Origin: Trochalopteron elliotii
Lineage: Eukaryota > Chordata > Aves > Passeriformes > Leiothrichidae
Length of the DNA: 64,000 nucleotides
NCBI GenBank assembly: GCA_024734555.1
Contig: JANPWX010000008.1
Location: 5,774,509 to 5,838,508, forward strand
Direction of reading: 5' to 3'
Below are positions 29,601 to 44,600 of the stretch, in pieces. Each line of letters begins with the position of its first letter. The stretch's first letter is position 1. The translations under genes were made by a program, and so were the position numbers. The notes under the pieces are model-generated. The model was not told the DNA's origin, did no database searches, and saw only the letters and a list, made by a program, of their open reading frames with translations.

Positions 29601-32600
29601 TTTTCTTTCCCTGTCTTACACATTTGAGGTTGATATTCCTTACATTAGTTCCTTATACTTACTGTGATTTCTTTTTACCCTTAATATCTCTTTCTACTTA
29701 CATCTGATTTTGTGCCTCAGATTTCTGGTTTGTACATCAGGCTCACACTATTGTTTTATGCTCTAGTATTTGTAGTCTTAGGTTCTGGTTTCTGATCTTC
29801 TTTCTTATGGTTTATGTTAGTAAAAAACTCAATGATATGACAACTTAGCTAAGGTGGCATCCATTGCTGTAGCCCTAGCTGATTACTCCTTTGTCCCTCA
29901 GACTCTTGAGAAGATCAGTGTTTTGATCCCATGCTTAGTTAAAAGCAGTCTCTGCAAGCTGAATCCCTTACCTACACAGTGGTGTGTAAACCTGGCACTG
30001 TGATCTGGCTCACTTACAGCTGGGACCAGTTTCTGTGTCTGACTCTCCAGCATCCCCAGCACCAGCTGGCAGCAGCAACATTGCTCTGGGGGCAGCAGGG
30101 GGCTTCTGGCCATCCCTTCTGGGATGGGATGTGGGAACAGTGCTGCAGTGGGGAGGGATGAGAAGGTGCCAAGTGTGGAGCCCACAAGTGTTAGGAGATG
30201 AGCCCACAGCTGCTGTCCTGGGCAGAATGCATCTTGTTTCCTTCTTTTTGGAGCTCAACACTATCAGTTTGAGTAAGAACAGAATTAGTACTCATTCAGA
30301 AATGTGAAATTCATGATAAATTACCTGTTTGTACCGCTTGTTTGTTTGTTTTTGTTGTTCTATACTGGGATGGATATTCAGAAAATAATGCTTTTCTGAG
30401 AGATAATTGTGCTGTCCAAAATGCAAATTTTAGTGGATCTGTGTTTTTTTTCTATTGTGCTCAGCTCACTGTGTCTTGATGTACTACAACAGCTTCCTGT
30501 ACTTAAGGTGGTGTAAGCCCTTAGCAAGCTCATGACTTGCTATGCTAAAATGAATGAATAAATAGAAATCATAGCTACTGGGCTAGTTCCTTTCTTATAC
30601 AGAATTTCAAAAATAATCACTGTCTGATACAAGCTGTGGTCTATTCTATAGTTGCTGTTGCTTCTCTCTCTAGTAATTCACCATTTCTTCTCTGATAGAC
30701 TGTATGTAATACTTGGAAAAAAAAAAGTAGGAAGGAAGAGTTTTAAATAATGAACTGGTGTTCTCTTTGTTATTCCACAGTGAATTCTAGTAGTAATCAT
30801 TATTTCTGTTTTTTTTTTAAAAAGGAATTTAGAAGAATTGATAGAAACTTCTTGCTGTTTATTCAGTGTAGTGGGATGGATGATTTGATCTATCTAATAG
30901 GCAAAAAACCCCACCAAACAAAAATGTCAGCATCACTGTTTGAGTAATGCAGTAATGGAAGTCAGAGGTTCTGGGCTGGTTTGGGTTTTTTGTTTGTTTT
31001 CTGTGTGGCCATTGCTATGATGTCAAAATAAAATATTAGTTAGTACACATATTTTAGTAAAGGGGCAAAATTACTTTTTAATTTTATTAAAATGTTACAG
31101 CAGTGTGCTTTAAATTTTAGAATCTGAGAGATTAACACCATTAGATTAATACCTGGTTACAGTAATTGGATATTGGTAACAGCGTTGTTAGCAGAGAGAT
31201 CCTATTAACTTGTTTACGGAGCTGCCTTACATGGCTAATCCAATTTGGAGCTTAGCATTAATTATAGCAATGCAGAGATGAATGGATATTGGGTGCAGCA
31301 TCTTCCTGCAGGAAAGGCAGATCTGGTGGCATAATACTGGCCAAGTTGCATGGATAGCTGAGAAACATCTGAGTTTGGTAAGAGCATTCCCAGAGAAAGC
31401 TGATCTTGAGTGATGATTGTTCCTGGAGATCAGGATTGTCTGTATTTCTGGAAAGGAGCAGGCTCTACAGGGTGCCCTTTTTCCTTGCCACAGGGTGAAA
31501 GAAGGGGTGGTTATAATTTACACCTGTGAGAATGCAATGCAGTGGTTTGTTTGCACAACTTCATTCTGTGTTTGCATATAGTGTGCTCTGGGTGTTTAGT
31601 TATCTAATGGGCAGAAATGTGTGCTGACTCACAACAATGGCTTGCCATTGGCATGTGTGAATATAATAGTTCAGCTGAATTTGAGGACAGGAGGAAGGAA
31701 AGAAGCAGCTCAGTCTGTCATATTTGACACTTGCATATAGAATTTGTTTGACCTTCTAAGATTGCTAAGCTGGCCAACATAAGTGAAATCGGTACTTGTA
31801 TTTATTTTTTGGGGATAAAAATATGGTTCTTTTTCTTGCTTAGTCATTTTTTGTCAGAGCCATTTTCTAGATGAAAATTTACAGCAAACTGATTATGCAT
31901 TGAAATATTTTGCTCACATATTATGTGAGATAAGATATAAAAATATTGCAATATTGTTTTTCCTGTAATTTTAGATGATCAAAAATATGGTAGTAATTAA
32001 AACGGTTTTTCTATCTTCTCTGTGGTTTTCAGCGAGGAAAAGAATCTTAGCTAAATGCTAAATGTAAGGATTTCTGTAGCAGAATTTACCAGCTCGTGGA
32101 ATGGTAGAGCTCTTCATATGCAGTGTGCTTATATCATATACATGAAGTTGATAGTCAGGTGAAGTGCCGGTGTTACAACCTTTCTATTTTCTCCTTTTTT
32201 TTTGACTCTGCTCCCCAAATTTGGCCTTCCACTCGAGTCTTCCACAAAGATGTTTCTGTTGAAACCAAGTGCTCCCTTTCTTCTCTTGTACTTTTCCTGC
32301 AGCATTCCCTTATATTTCGTATTTCAGAGGTGACAGAATTGGGTATTCATAGAAAACATACACAGGATTCACCAGGCAAGAAATTTAAATTTCACAAGGT
32401 GAAATTATAACACTTTTGAAGTCAGTGACAAAACTCACTTCAAGTATAGCAAGACCTAGATTTTATCCTCAATTTTTTAGGCCCAAATAAGCGCTTCAGT
32501 CATGAGATTGCCCACTTTGGATTTCACAGTGAAGAAAAACCTGACAAACAGAGAAATAATGGCTGTTCCAGAAAAAAAGAGTACGCAGTTAGATAACATT

Positions 32601-35600
32601 GAATTAAAAACGGTGTTGTATATTCCTACCTGCTTGTCAAGGTCATGGTATGCTTTCAGCTTCTAGACTGGTACTGATATATTGCAGACCTGTGCAGAGC
32701 TATGCCACCTACTTTACATTGCAAAACGTAAAAGGCAGGGCAAAAATGGTGCCATCATGTCCTCTACATGTAGTGCTAATATGGAGTGACCAGATTATTG
32801 GAATTAAAATCAGTTTCTGGCCTTCTGTATTCAGACAAGCAAGTTTAATGATTTTATGTAAATGTTGAGTATATCAGAAATGCAGGTTTTAGTCAGTGAC
32901 TCAGAGGACGTGCTTTCTTTCTCCTTTTTTCCCCCGCTTCTTCCCCCAAGACTGTTAAGCAAATGGAACAGACTATCAAGTATCCATGCACATTTCAACC
33001 CACCCATGCCAAGCTCTCGAAGCGTGGAAGCACAGGCAGAGTTTATTGAAATTTATTCAAGAAATCCCCAGACTAAAAAAATAAATAGATAAATATACAA
33101 CATTAATTAAACTGTTCTTCTCTCCATTAATATCAGTGGAAGTGTGTGTTTATAGACATGGGAAACACCCCCTGCCACTGCAATAATGATTCGTTTGTAT
33201 TCAGGACTCACAATGATGTTTCAGCTGATTAATCTCTTCAAGTGTCCTTTTTGGAGGGCTGAAATATTTGTCAGAATTCTTCAAAGTCTGAATGACTCTG
33301 ATTTGCAAACCTCATAAAACTTTAGTTTATTAAATTGAACCTGTCAATATTACTTAGTTCATGCTCTCCTGTTCTCAGTTTTAGACTTGTCTGTGAACTG
33401 GAGAAATAATGTGATTTAAAATGAGATTGTGATGTATGATTTAGTGGTGGGGGCAAGTTGATCTCTACCCAGGATAGAGGCAGCAAATAGCAGTATTTCC
33501 CTGCAGGCTTCCTCTCAGGTAACTGGGGAAGCTTGTTTGATGCCAGATTTCCTGTGAAATCCTAACCACAACTGAGAGATTCTCCAGTCTTTTACTAGTA
33601 TGCATAACACCCTTCTAGGTCTAAAGGTCAGTATTTCTCCTTTTTTCCCATTACATCCTGATTGCAAATTTTGTGAAAATTCTGGAATCAATCCTTCTTC
33701 ATTTTAAATGTCATGAGAAATGCATCCATCTAGACAGAAACAGTCATTGGAACTCTTCATTGTAAGGTGTGTTGATGAAGATATATCATCATCCTTCCAG
33801 AGGCAGTGTCTGGTCCTATGACCAATGGCAGCCACATTTTCACAGGAGAACTTGACATAACTGAATAGCCAGTTCAAATATTTTGGCATGCTCCTTGTTG
33901 TGCCCCTAAAGATGTTTGTCTTGTGTGTAGGTGAAATGAAGCACACAGAAGAAGTAATTTTCCAGGAAGTCAGTGTTGCAGAAATTTCCTAATAATTATG
34001 GGAATTTGTACTACAACTTGGATTCCTGAGTTTCCTTGTAATTCAGTTGAATTCCAGTTGGACTTAACAGCTATGTTGTAACTGCATTTCTGTGCTGGAC
34101 CTGCTATGAGGAAATTTAGGGTTTTGACCATAAACTTGTCAATTGGGACTGTTCAGTGCTGTGAATCAACTTGGTGGTTTTCCAAAGGAAGGCTTATAGC
34201 CGTCTACAACACAAAATATGATCTCATTGTCCTTTAGCTTGGAAAGGCAGAAGAAAAAATCTTTTTTTAAGGCTCCAAAAATCTTAAAAAAAACCATACA
34301 CCCCCACTCCCCAACACTCAAACCAAATCAAGACACTCTCTCATAAGAGGAAGAGCCTTGTATCTGTAAGAATGCATCTCCACTATTTTAATGGCACAAT
34401 TATTTCAAACCAAGACTTGTTGCAAAAATCCTGGATGCTTTTGAGAAATTCATTCTCCCTGATTTTAGGGAGACAAATAGCTTTGCATTTGGCTCATCTA
34501 GAGGTTGGCAGACTCTTTGCATCTCTCCTCTTTAGTCTGGGTCTCATGCTGGAGCTTCTGTCATGCCGATGAGCTTTTCTGTGTTAGTGGTCAGTCTCAA
34601 ATATTGCTAAAAGAGTTGCATGGCCTTTGGCTACAGTTTCTCTTTAGTTTTGGTGATCATCACATAGATAAAATATAAGAGCAAATTTTTCTATTGCATT
34701 GGATTAAACTTTATACCTGATGGACATAATGTGCTGAGGTCACAAGTTGCATTGCAAATGTGCTCAGTAATTATGGTCAGCAGAAGAAATATGGCAAAAG
34801 GGCTGTTTAGTTTTCATTTTGAAAAATTTAGCTAAGGGTAGCTTAATAAATATTAAGAGATACTGAGGAAGATGTCTGGCATTGGGGTGTCTGCTTCAGA
34901 TTTATATCTTGGTTTCAGCTCCTAGCAGAGGGAATGGATACCTTCCCTTGTTGGTCAGTCACATTTGTTCTTTCAGTATTCAGGTGTGTTTCTAGGGGTT
35001 TTGCCCTACAGATGTGGTTAATAGGCTATTTCTGTGTGATAGAAGTTACAGTAAAATCTGTGCTGTTTCAGAAGGCTTCCTGTAAAGACCCTCCTCAACT
35101 AGAAATGTTTTTCTGTATGCTAGGAATAGACATGGAAAGGTGGAAATAATTATTTAAAAGGAAACAATAAAAGAGAGCGGCTATACCATTCTCATTTGTA
35201 TTTTGCCATTGATTTTTTTAACTGTTTGGGGGTTTTTTTATTTATTTTCTGTCCTTTTGTTCAAATATCTGTAGTTTTTTGGGAAAGAGATAGCCCTTTT
35301 ATTTTGCCAACACACGCTGGCTTAGCATTGCTGTGGTCTTACTCCAGAACTGTGGATTCTGGGATAATAGTGGCAACAAATAATAGCAATGCTGAGAGTT
35401 GGTCCAGATGTTTATCCTGAGGTTAAAATCATATCAACAATGCAACCAGACATGATTTGTTTTGTCTTCTTCCTCCTAAAGCAATGACATATTATTACAA
35501 GTCAGAATGGTGAGCAAAGGATGTTCTTAGCTACTCTCTTAACCCGTTCAGCAGCCTTCTCATCCTTATAGCTTCATCTTACAAACTGGGATCATGCTTT

Positions 35601-38600
35601 GTTTCATAAAGCATCTCATGAATCTAAAATGATAGCCTTTTCTAGGCAGTCTTCATATCTGAATTCATGAGATGTAGCAGATTTGGGTTTGTTTTTGTTT
35701 TTTTTCCCTCGAGATATTGGAAGTATTCATTAGAAAGCTTGTTGCAGAGTTCTGTAGCTCATTTCATGTACAAATTTCAGGAGTTTAGACGAAGAAAAAA
35801 AATCCCTCTAAACTATCATTGCCCATTTACAAAACACAACTGATTTGAAATGTTTGTCCAGAGACAAACATGGCTGGCAGCAAGATAAGGCTTAATTACT
35901 ATTCCTGCAATTCACTGGCTGTTTATATTTTGCAAGGAAAATGCCAGTCCTCCTTGCATAAACCATCAGCAGAACAGAATGCAGTCACAATGTTGCTTTG
36001 CTCCTCCACTCCTACCACTGCCCTGGGAAGTGGGTGCTACACAGAAAATCATCTTTCATGAATATCCCACTCCTCAAAGGTGGTGATGCCCTCCTGGATG
36101 GTGGTGAGTGGTAACAACATCCATGTGACAGCAGTTTGCTGAGGATTGCTGGCATGGTGCAGTTCCTGAGGCACTTGATGTCATCGCCTGCAGGAGAGGT
36201 CTAAGATGCACGAGGGATGAAATCCTTTCTCACTAATTTTAGCAGTGGCATATTTTTTTCTTGTGTTTCTGTTTTGTAGGCTGTAGGTTATGAGAGTGAA
36301 AACAAGTGAAGTGTTTAAAGGAGCACCTAGCTGTCAGAACAGTATCTTCCCTACCAAAATATCCTTGGTTTACTCTCATATGTAAATGACAGGTTTAGCA
36401 GGCCTCCCACCTGCTAAAAAAAGCAGCTTTAAAACTGAAGTGAATAAAAATGGTACTCTATTGAAATATTTATACAGCTTTTTCTGCTTTTGCCCATTAT
36501 ATCTTGTTGTTAAATACTTAGAATGATCTGAAACGTATTTAAGCTGACAAGAAACAACCACCCCTGCAGTGTTGTGAGAAATACAGGTACTGTAATTTGG
36601 TACACAGGAAGTGCACTACACACTATGCATCTTGAAGTTGGGACTGTTTAAAAACTGCAAACCCACATGTTTTTTCCTGAGGTACACTGTCTTGCAGTAG
36701 TAAAGTAAGTCCTGTAGCAGGAAACACTTAAAAGCATGTTTTTTTTTTCTTTTCATTGGAGGGATTAAATAAAGAAAGGAAAAAGATTGGTAAAGCATTA
36801 ATACCATGTGATAATGGCTACAGAACTCCCCGGAATTATTTCTGTGTAGAGTGAAATAATTTAGGTTTTACAAAATCATAGTTTCCAATCCAGGTTTAAA
36901 GAAAAGCACAAATCCCTAACCTCTAGGAAGTTATTGTTATTATTATATAGTTCCAGTGAAACTATAGAGCTTTAGCACTGCTGTAGTCTGGTCAATAAAT
37001 GATTTTTTTCAATTGCTTTGGACCTCAAAGAACAGTCTGGTTTACAAGTGACAAATAAGAGGGAGATGTGTTAGATGGGTCATAGCTGAATTCACCGGTT
37101 GTTGAGACAACAACAAAAATAAGAAAGTCTTGCGGAACAGGTGGATTCTTTGGGACTGGGGTCTTTGTATACACATGCTACTTCCTTTTCTCTCATTGAA
37201 TTTTCTTTGCTGTGATAAGCATCTTTTAGGTCTGAACTAAAGTATTTGCCACTGTGAAAAGAGAAATTTCTTAAAGAACTAAGTCTAGTTCCCATGTGTT
37301 CTTATTTCAACTGCTATCAACTATTGCTTGAAGTGTTGTATCCAGCAGCTGGTTGGTGATCATCAGTTTGGGTTTAAGGTCCTGTGTCTTCACCTTTCAG
37401 ACGAATTCATAGGCAGTTGATGTTCCTTAGGAAATCTTGTTCCAGATTCTCTTTTTGGGTTAACATGTCTCCTGTTTGAAGAGGGGAAAAGATACCAGAA
37501 TAGAGAACAGAGCAGTCGGGGTTTCAGGTAGTGTTCCAAACCTTGCTTGTATGGGTTGTTTGTGGAGCCTTTGCACGGGTGTGTAGAGAGCTCAGAATGG
37601 CTGTGCTCCCCTGGGGAATGTGGGATTGCTGCAGCAGCAGTGGGTCTTGGCTGGAGGCTGACTTGTGTCCCTCAAACAGCCATATGCCTCTCTCCTTTAC
37701 AATACCCTGAATCCCACTGTAACCAGGAAGCTTGTGTAGTGCAGGATTGTTTCATCAGGTCTGTATCCCATGCAGGAATGGTCTCCCCAAACTTAAGTTC
37801 TACTGGCTTTTTATTCCTGGGCAGGAACAGATACAGGGATAGTGGTGCATGCAGAGCAATAACACTGTATTAGAAAGTGCAGTGCTCCAAATGAGTGGAA
37901 AACAAGCTCTGGTGCTAGATCTGAACTTTTTTTGTTTCATCTGCCTAGGCTCATAGAGTAAGCAAGGATCATTATGGCCTGAGTAAATATCCAGCACAAT
38001 TGTCATTTCATGATAAACAGTGAAGGTTTTTTGGATGCATGGAAATCCTTTTCTTGAATATATTCTCTCTAAGGTTTTGGTGTTTTAAAATTTTGTGATA
38101 GTTTGTAAGCACTTCACGTCCAGATCCGGTTTTGGAAATCTTCTTGCAATTTCTCCCAAAAGAAAAATGGATGTGATAAAGGCATGATCCGTTTGACTTT
38201 TTTCAGTTCCTTTTGGCTATCCTTGTATTTGCTATTGTCAGGAGAAATGGAAAGTATCCAGCAGTATATGTCTGTGTGTGTGATTTCCAGATAATCTCTT
38301 GTCCTCACCATGACATCTGTAACCCTGGAGCTGCAGGCTGTATGTCACCAATTCCGCTCTTTTCACAGCTGGCCATACGCAACAGGCATGTCTGTTAAGC
38401 AGGTTTTTCTCTCAGCTGCCTGGGTTCCCTGATGTAGAAAGCAGGACAGGAAAACATCAAGAGGTCACCAAAGCACAAAAGAGGGTTGCTTGAGTTGGAC
38501 ACCCATGGCCAGCCCTAAGGAGGGAATTGTGGGGTAAGCACAGGTGAGTTTGGATCGGTGATAGGAAGCTCTTTAATCAGTGGCTCTCCTACATCCTTGG

Positions 38601-41600
38601 TCAGCATAAGTGAGGTCTGAAAGCTGGATCCTTTGGGTTGGTTCAGACAGACTGCAAACTGGGATGAGGGTGTCAGAAATGGTTTAATTTACAGTGTTTA
38701 TTTACAAAGCTGTTTTCAATTAAAAAAACCTAATAAGATAAAATCTCATATTAATTATCATTTTTTTATGTTGGAAAAAGTCACATTTATTAGCAGTTCT
38801 AGTAACTGAAATGTCCTATTCAGTTTCAAGCAAGGAGGAATATTTATTTTTTTCTTTTCTTGCCTTTTTTCCTCACTACAGCAATAGATGCAAAAAAGAG
38901 TTCCAGACTGACCTAGAATCACACCCATAAAATGCTTTAAAGTATTTTTCACTTATGCCATCAAAGCAAATAAATATATTTCTTCATCTCTAGCTAGTTC
39001 CACGTTTCACAATGAGTCCTTGAGTACCTTTGTATAAGCTTTGACTTTTGTGCTTTAGTGTAGCAGAATTTCTTAGGGAAGGTGGACATGATCTGTATTT
39101 GGACTGTGATTGAATCACCCAGACTGGGCCCCAGAGTTAAGGCCTGTAGGAGCTGTGGCGCAGCTGGTATTTCAGCTGCCAAGTCTGTGGCGCAGTAAGA
39201 AATTGCACCTTAAGGTGTTAACAAGGAGCAGAGGGTTTTTCTAGTAGACAATAAGTATAGCACTTGGTGGGGACACAGTGTCTGCCTTAAGAGTTTATTC
39301 AACAATGTGTGTTTGCATTTTTCCCTGTGCTGTGTGCCAATGGAAGAACACCTGTGAATGTAAACTATGCAGAGATGTATATAACCTGCCATTTTAGCCA
39401 GAATAAACGGAAAACGTAGCACTGACCATACTGGTTATATCTGCGTTTTTGCTCTTGCCAACTTCTCTCTTATTTTGGGGTTCCCTCCGCTTTCACTTTA
39501 GTGTTCCCACTGAGAAGAAATAGAAGTTTGTTGTTTATCACATGTAATGGTTTGCAGTCAGTTATGCTGGAAGAATATTTTAAAGACAAATGAACTGTTC
39601 AGCTGGGAGAAGACTGCTGAAAGGAAGATCTTGAGAGCATTCTGACTTATCTTCTCCCTTTTGTTCCTTGTGCACTTCTCTTTATGTCATAGAGTTGTTT
39701 ATTTCAATGTTAAGAATAACTATAAATTTTAATCTAATTTTTTTAATATAGATACCTTTTAAAATTGATCTGCAAAGCACAGTGTTGAATGGTGAAGAGC
39801 AGGGAGAAGAGGAGCTGAGAGGCTTGAGACTATTCCTTGGTCTTTTTTTGTAATCTGTTGTAAATAGCTTAATCTCAACACTTTTAGCTTCGGAATGTTA
39901 AAATGGGGATAACCTTCTCACACTTTATGGGAGGTAACAAATGGAATTTCTTTGTATGTCCAGAGTGTTTCAAAATTCCTATAAATTACGTGTTATAAAA
40001 ATGCAAGGTATTCTTCCTTGACAGAAATTTAAGTAGGAGAGTAGCATTAAAATTTAGCTCTCTAACTTTTTCCTTTATAAAGAGCAGCTTTCCCTGTGGA
40101 GATCTTATTCATCCTTCCTATTCATGCTTTGTGCTGGAGCACTTCCAGTTCTGTAAAACATTTCTCATGAGAATGATCTTGGTGAAGCTGTTACCTGACT
40201 TGCGTTGGTTGGCATATAGTTAGGAATTTAGGTGCTGCTTCACTTAGAGACAGCATAAATGCAGTGAGACCTCCTGTAATATTTCATGTATTTTCCCCTT
40301 CCTATTTTGTGTCTCAAGGGTCAGCACACCAGTTTGGCAGAGAGTATTTAATCGATGTACAAACAGGTTAAGGCTTCTTGTGTTTAATTTTACTTTTATT
40401 CTTTCACCTTAAAGTAGTAGTTTGTAGGGAAATAGATGACCTTATAAACTTTTGTTGAGTAAATTCATTATTATATATTCACTTATAAAGTGATCTGGGG
40501 ACATGCAGGGGTCATTCTGGTGTAATGTAGAATTTGAAATCAAATTTCATTCATTTGTCTGTGATCCCAAGGAATGATACAGCCTTGCTTTAGAGTAGTA
40601 TTTTTACTTCATTTTATCACCTTTTTAGGGGACACAAACAGCATACCTTCCACTTAGGGCAGTCATCCTGTGAAAGTGGATGACTGTAGCCCAGTAGACA
40701 AAGCCCTGTCTCCAGGAAGAGGCCAGCTGGTCTCTTGTTGCATCTCCCCTCCACAGAGATGGGGTGAATGACATGGACCCTGGGTTCTTCCTTTTCTTCG
40801 AGAATCAAGGCCCCTTTTTTCTTCTTTCCGTGCCCTTGAACTTTTTTCAGTGTTTCCAAGGCACTTGTTCCATGTCAAGAGAAAACGCACTGTGGGACTG
40901 GTTTAGACTTTTTATTGACCAACAGTGAATAAAACAGATGGTTTGAACTACTTTTGTTAGGGGAAAGTTTAGCCTGCAGTCCTTCACCTGCTACCAGAAA
41001 GGTATTATTGCAAAGTTGCATCCTTGTTTCTGTCCTACTGTGTTCGTGCCGCTCGACTTTGCACTTAATTAGCTTTTGGGAGCTTGTGTCAGGTGTGTGC
41101 TGAGCTACTCATGGGAAGTGCAATGGCATATAATTTATGAATCCCTACTGGCCTTATGCAGTAACAGCACCCTTCAGTTCAGGGTAGCCAGTGTGGAAGT
41201 ACCTACAGTCCTGTGCAATAAGAAAATGTCTTGCAATATGGTATGATTTTTGTAATGCCTTTTATAAAACTAGGGCACTTTTAGATGCTTCTGGGCAGAT
41301 GTTTTCTTAAAATCCTGTGTATGAGACTTAGCGAGACAACTAAAATCTGAGTGGATCTTCTGTACATAGATCCTTAGTCATTCTGTATGAGGAAGTAGTA
41401 TGCCTGTATGCCCATACAAACTGTGGGTGCACTCTGAGAAAGCAGCATCACAGGCACCCATCCAAGCATTAGGTTTGTGGCTGCTAAAATCAGCTGCTGA
41501 ATCTCAAACATAGTTAGCATGAAGAATTTGGCCCTCATAGGGTCTACCACCCTCACATAGAGTGGCACTTGTAAAAAAGTTGAAGCAACAAAGTGAATTT

Positions 41601-44600
41601 TGATTTAAGGTTGTGGACTGATGGAGGCTCATTTACAGCTCATCAAGAGTTTTGTGTCATCTGTACTAGTCTTTGATTATGAGTTAAGCACTGAATATGA
41701 TACAGATGAAAATGCCTTTATCCCTAGCTTAGCCAGGTGTGCCTCATGCAAAATTGCTGCATTTTGAACCATATGGTAATTCACATTAATCTTAAAACAC
41801 ATAATTATAAAAATTCTGGAAATGAAACATTAAAAAAAAATTGGAAAACATCACAGTAAAACAGGTTTTAAAACTAAAGATGAGCTTCTTATCAATTACA
41901 GACCATGACTGAAAGGAAATACTGTGTACTGTTTGAGATCAACTGTTCCATTAAAAATGCTGAAGCCTACTTCATACTGTGTGATAAAACATCTCAAACT
42001 TCAAACTTGTTAGTAGTATACCTGCTTTAAGCAAAACCAGTTTTATCTGCTGAAAAAATGTGGCAGATATTGTGAAGCGGGGATAGATTTCTATACCTCC
42101 TTACTTTGGGCAACTTGTCAGACTGGGAGCTCTGTTTTCCAAGTAATAAAATCCTTTCCTAACCACTATTTTTGATAGTCTTTTAGCACCTTAGGGCCTT
42201 TAAATCTTGCCAGGTAACTTGTTTGAAGCAAGCATGAATGTTTCACAGCTGGATGTGTAAGCATCCGGTCCATCCTCAAGTACTTGGAAAAAAAATGTTG
42301 TGGGACATTGCTTTTTGAGCAGAACACCTGCCTTCACTTGAGTTTGTGCATTTGAAGAGTCAGCACTGGCAAGCTTTCTTTTTTTCAGAATCTCAGTCTA
42401 TCAAAGGAAATAGAAGAGTTTCACTGTGGGAAGGAGATTTCCTGCTGCTATCCCCTAAAAATGCACTTTCTGACTTCTGTAGCTTCAGTGAGAAACAGCT
42501 ACAAGAATGCTAGCAACTGAGTGAGTGGTAAATATCCTTGCTCCTGAACATGAATTAGAGTCTGAAGAAAGTTTCAGTAATATCTTAAATATGCTGTAGC
42601 TGAATGTTCTCCACTTTTTACCCTTCTTATATACTTATAGGCATTCTCACAATCCTGTTTTTGTTAAATGTCTTTATTATACCTAGTGGTAATTTTGTCC
42701 CTCAATTACTTGCCAGTAGGAAACCTGCATCTCCAAAATTATCAGCAAAGGCTGTATAGTAAAAGTAGAAAACCCAACATGTAGGTTTCCCTTTTATTTT
42801 GTAGAAGTATTTACGATGGGCATATGACATGAAGAGAGAGTTTTAACTCCATTCTATGCAACTTTAATTATCAGTCCTTTCTGATGTGATAGATTAATTT
42901 TGGTATAGTTCAAGTTGTTTGTATAGCCTTTATTGCCAGTATGTAGTATTCTTGTCTGTGTGGGCAGGCAGTATGGGCTGTAATGGGATTATGGACTTTC
43001 CATTGTAAAATAATTGTTAATTCTCTGTATGGGTGCACAAAGCAGAAAGAAACTCAGCCGGGTTAAGCCAACATGCTCGTGTATCAAACCCTGTGGTCTT
43101 CACCTGCCTGACTCTTTCTAGTGTTCATTTACATAATTAAGTCAGAGCAAAATCTGACTTTCACTCACAATCAATTTGAACATTAATTGTACATGAATGC
43201 AATCTTCTAATTATTTCTTTTGTGACTGGAGCGGTTAGCTTGTAAGGCATAAATGAAGAGTGATTAGAAAATTAAACAAAATGGGGCATATGCTGGTAGA
43301 GGAAATTGTAAAATAGGTATTTCTCTTGCCAAGCTTTACTCTTCTTTGGTTCATGAGGTTAATGACTATATGCTAGAGATTTGCTTCAGGTTACCAAATT
43401 ACAGGCAGAAGTCTTGAGTTGAAGGAAGGGTCAGAAGAGGAATCCTCTTCAAGCAAAAATGCTCTTTTATTTCAATCAATGCCAGAGGAGACATCTTTGC
43501 TCAGTGGTTGGAATATATTATCCTTTTCAAAAGGCCAGTTGAAAGAGATTCAATAGGTAAGCTAATTTTAAATCAAAAGCTGTGTGATAATACATTAAAC
43601 TCTCCTTGTCTGACACTATCCACCCAAGAGACATTAAAATACACAGGCTTGGGCTGACCCAATATAAGGAATGTGATCTAACTGCAGGAGTTGAAAGGAA
43701 GGAGAACACCAGTGTGTGCCCGAGGGCAAGATCATCAGGGAGAGCTGTGAAGAAACTGAACTTTTGAGCCTATATGAAGTCCCATAAAGCAATAACAGAT
43801 GTATTTCAAATAAAGATGCACTTAAAAGGAGCACCATGAGTATGCATGCCCTCATATTTCTAAAATCAGCCTTCCTCAGTGCTTTCCTTACAGATTGAAA
43901 TAAATTTCTTTGTGTTAACTTTTTTTCCTCTGGCCCTTCGTAAGGGAAGGGGTGTGTACCATGTGAGATGTTTGCGGCCATCCCATGTGTACCATTGGGA
44001 ATTGGTCTTGAAGGCAAATTGCTTGTTGTTTCTCACTTTTCAGGCAGATCTTACTGCCTGACAGAGTTTCAGTGTTTGTGGACCATGCATGGTAGGCTGT
44101 GTTTGCTTTCTCTGGATGCAACCTGCACTGTTTGTGTCTCAAACACAACCAGTGCCTGCCAGTTAAATAAAACACACTGTGTAAAAGCATCTCGTCTTGC
44201 AAAACTGATCAGTCTAGTTGGCTTAAAAGTAAAGAAGCCATATAAAAACCATATAGATCTGCTGAAGTTTCACCTCTGGTTCTCACTGGCTTCACTTGAA
44301 TCCACAACTCAAAGAAGCATCTTAGTGTAAAAAGGGACCTAGGAGGTAAAAGGGATGTGAAATATGCTTTATTTTAAAACATATAATATTCTCTCCTTGT
44401 TTCCTGAAAATAAACTAGATTTTTCTCCTGTATTTTAGCTGAATTTCACATTACCCATATGAGGAATGCGCTTGTATTTTTTTAATCTTGCCTTTCTAGC
44501 GTCCAGATGGAGAGGTGGGAAGGGCAGCTGTGAAGAGGAGGTTAATGTACTGCTGTTGCTCTGAAGGGAGGATCAAGGACATGTTTAGGAAGTAGAAGGC

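Noticed and set aside
43634..44330. Overlapping open frames of 120-127 codons on both strands
   Set aside because: Frames on opposite strands overlap each other, contain no recognisable motif and have no promoter or splice signals around them.
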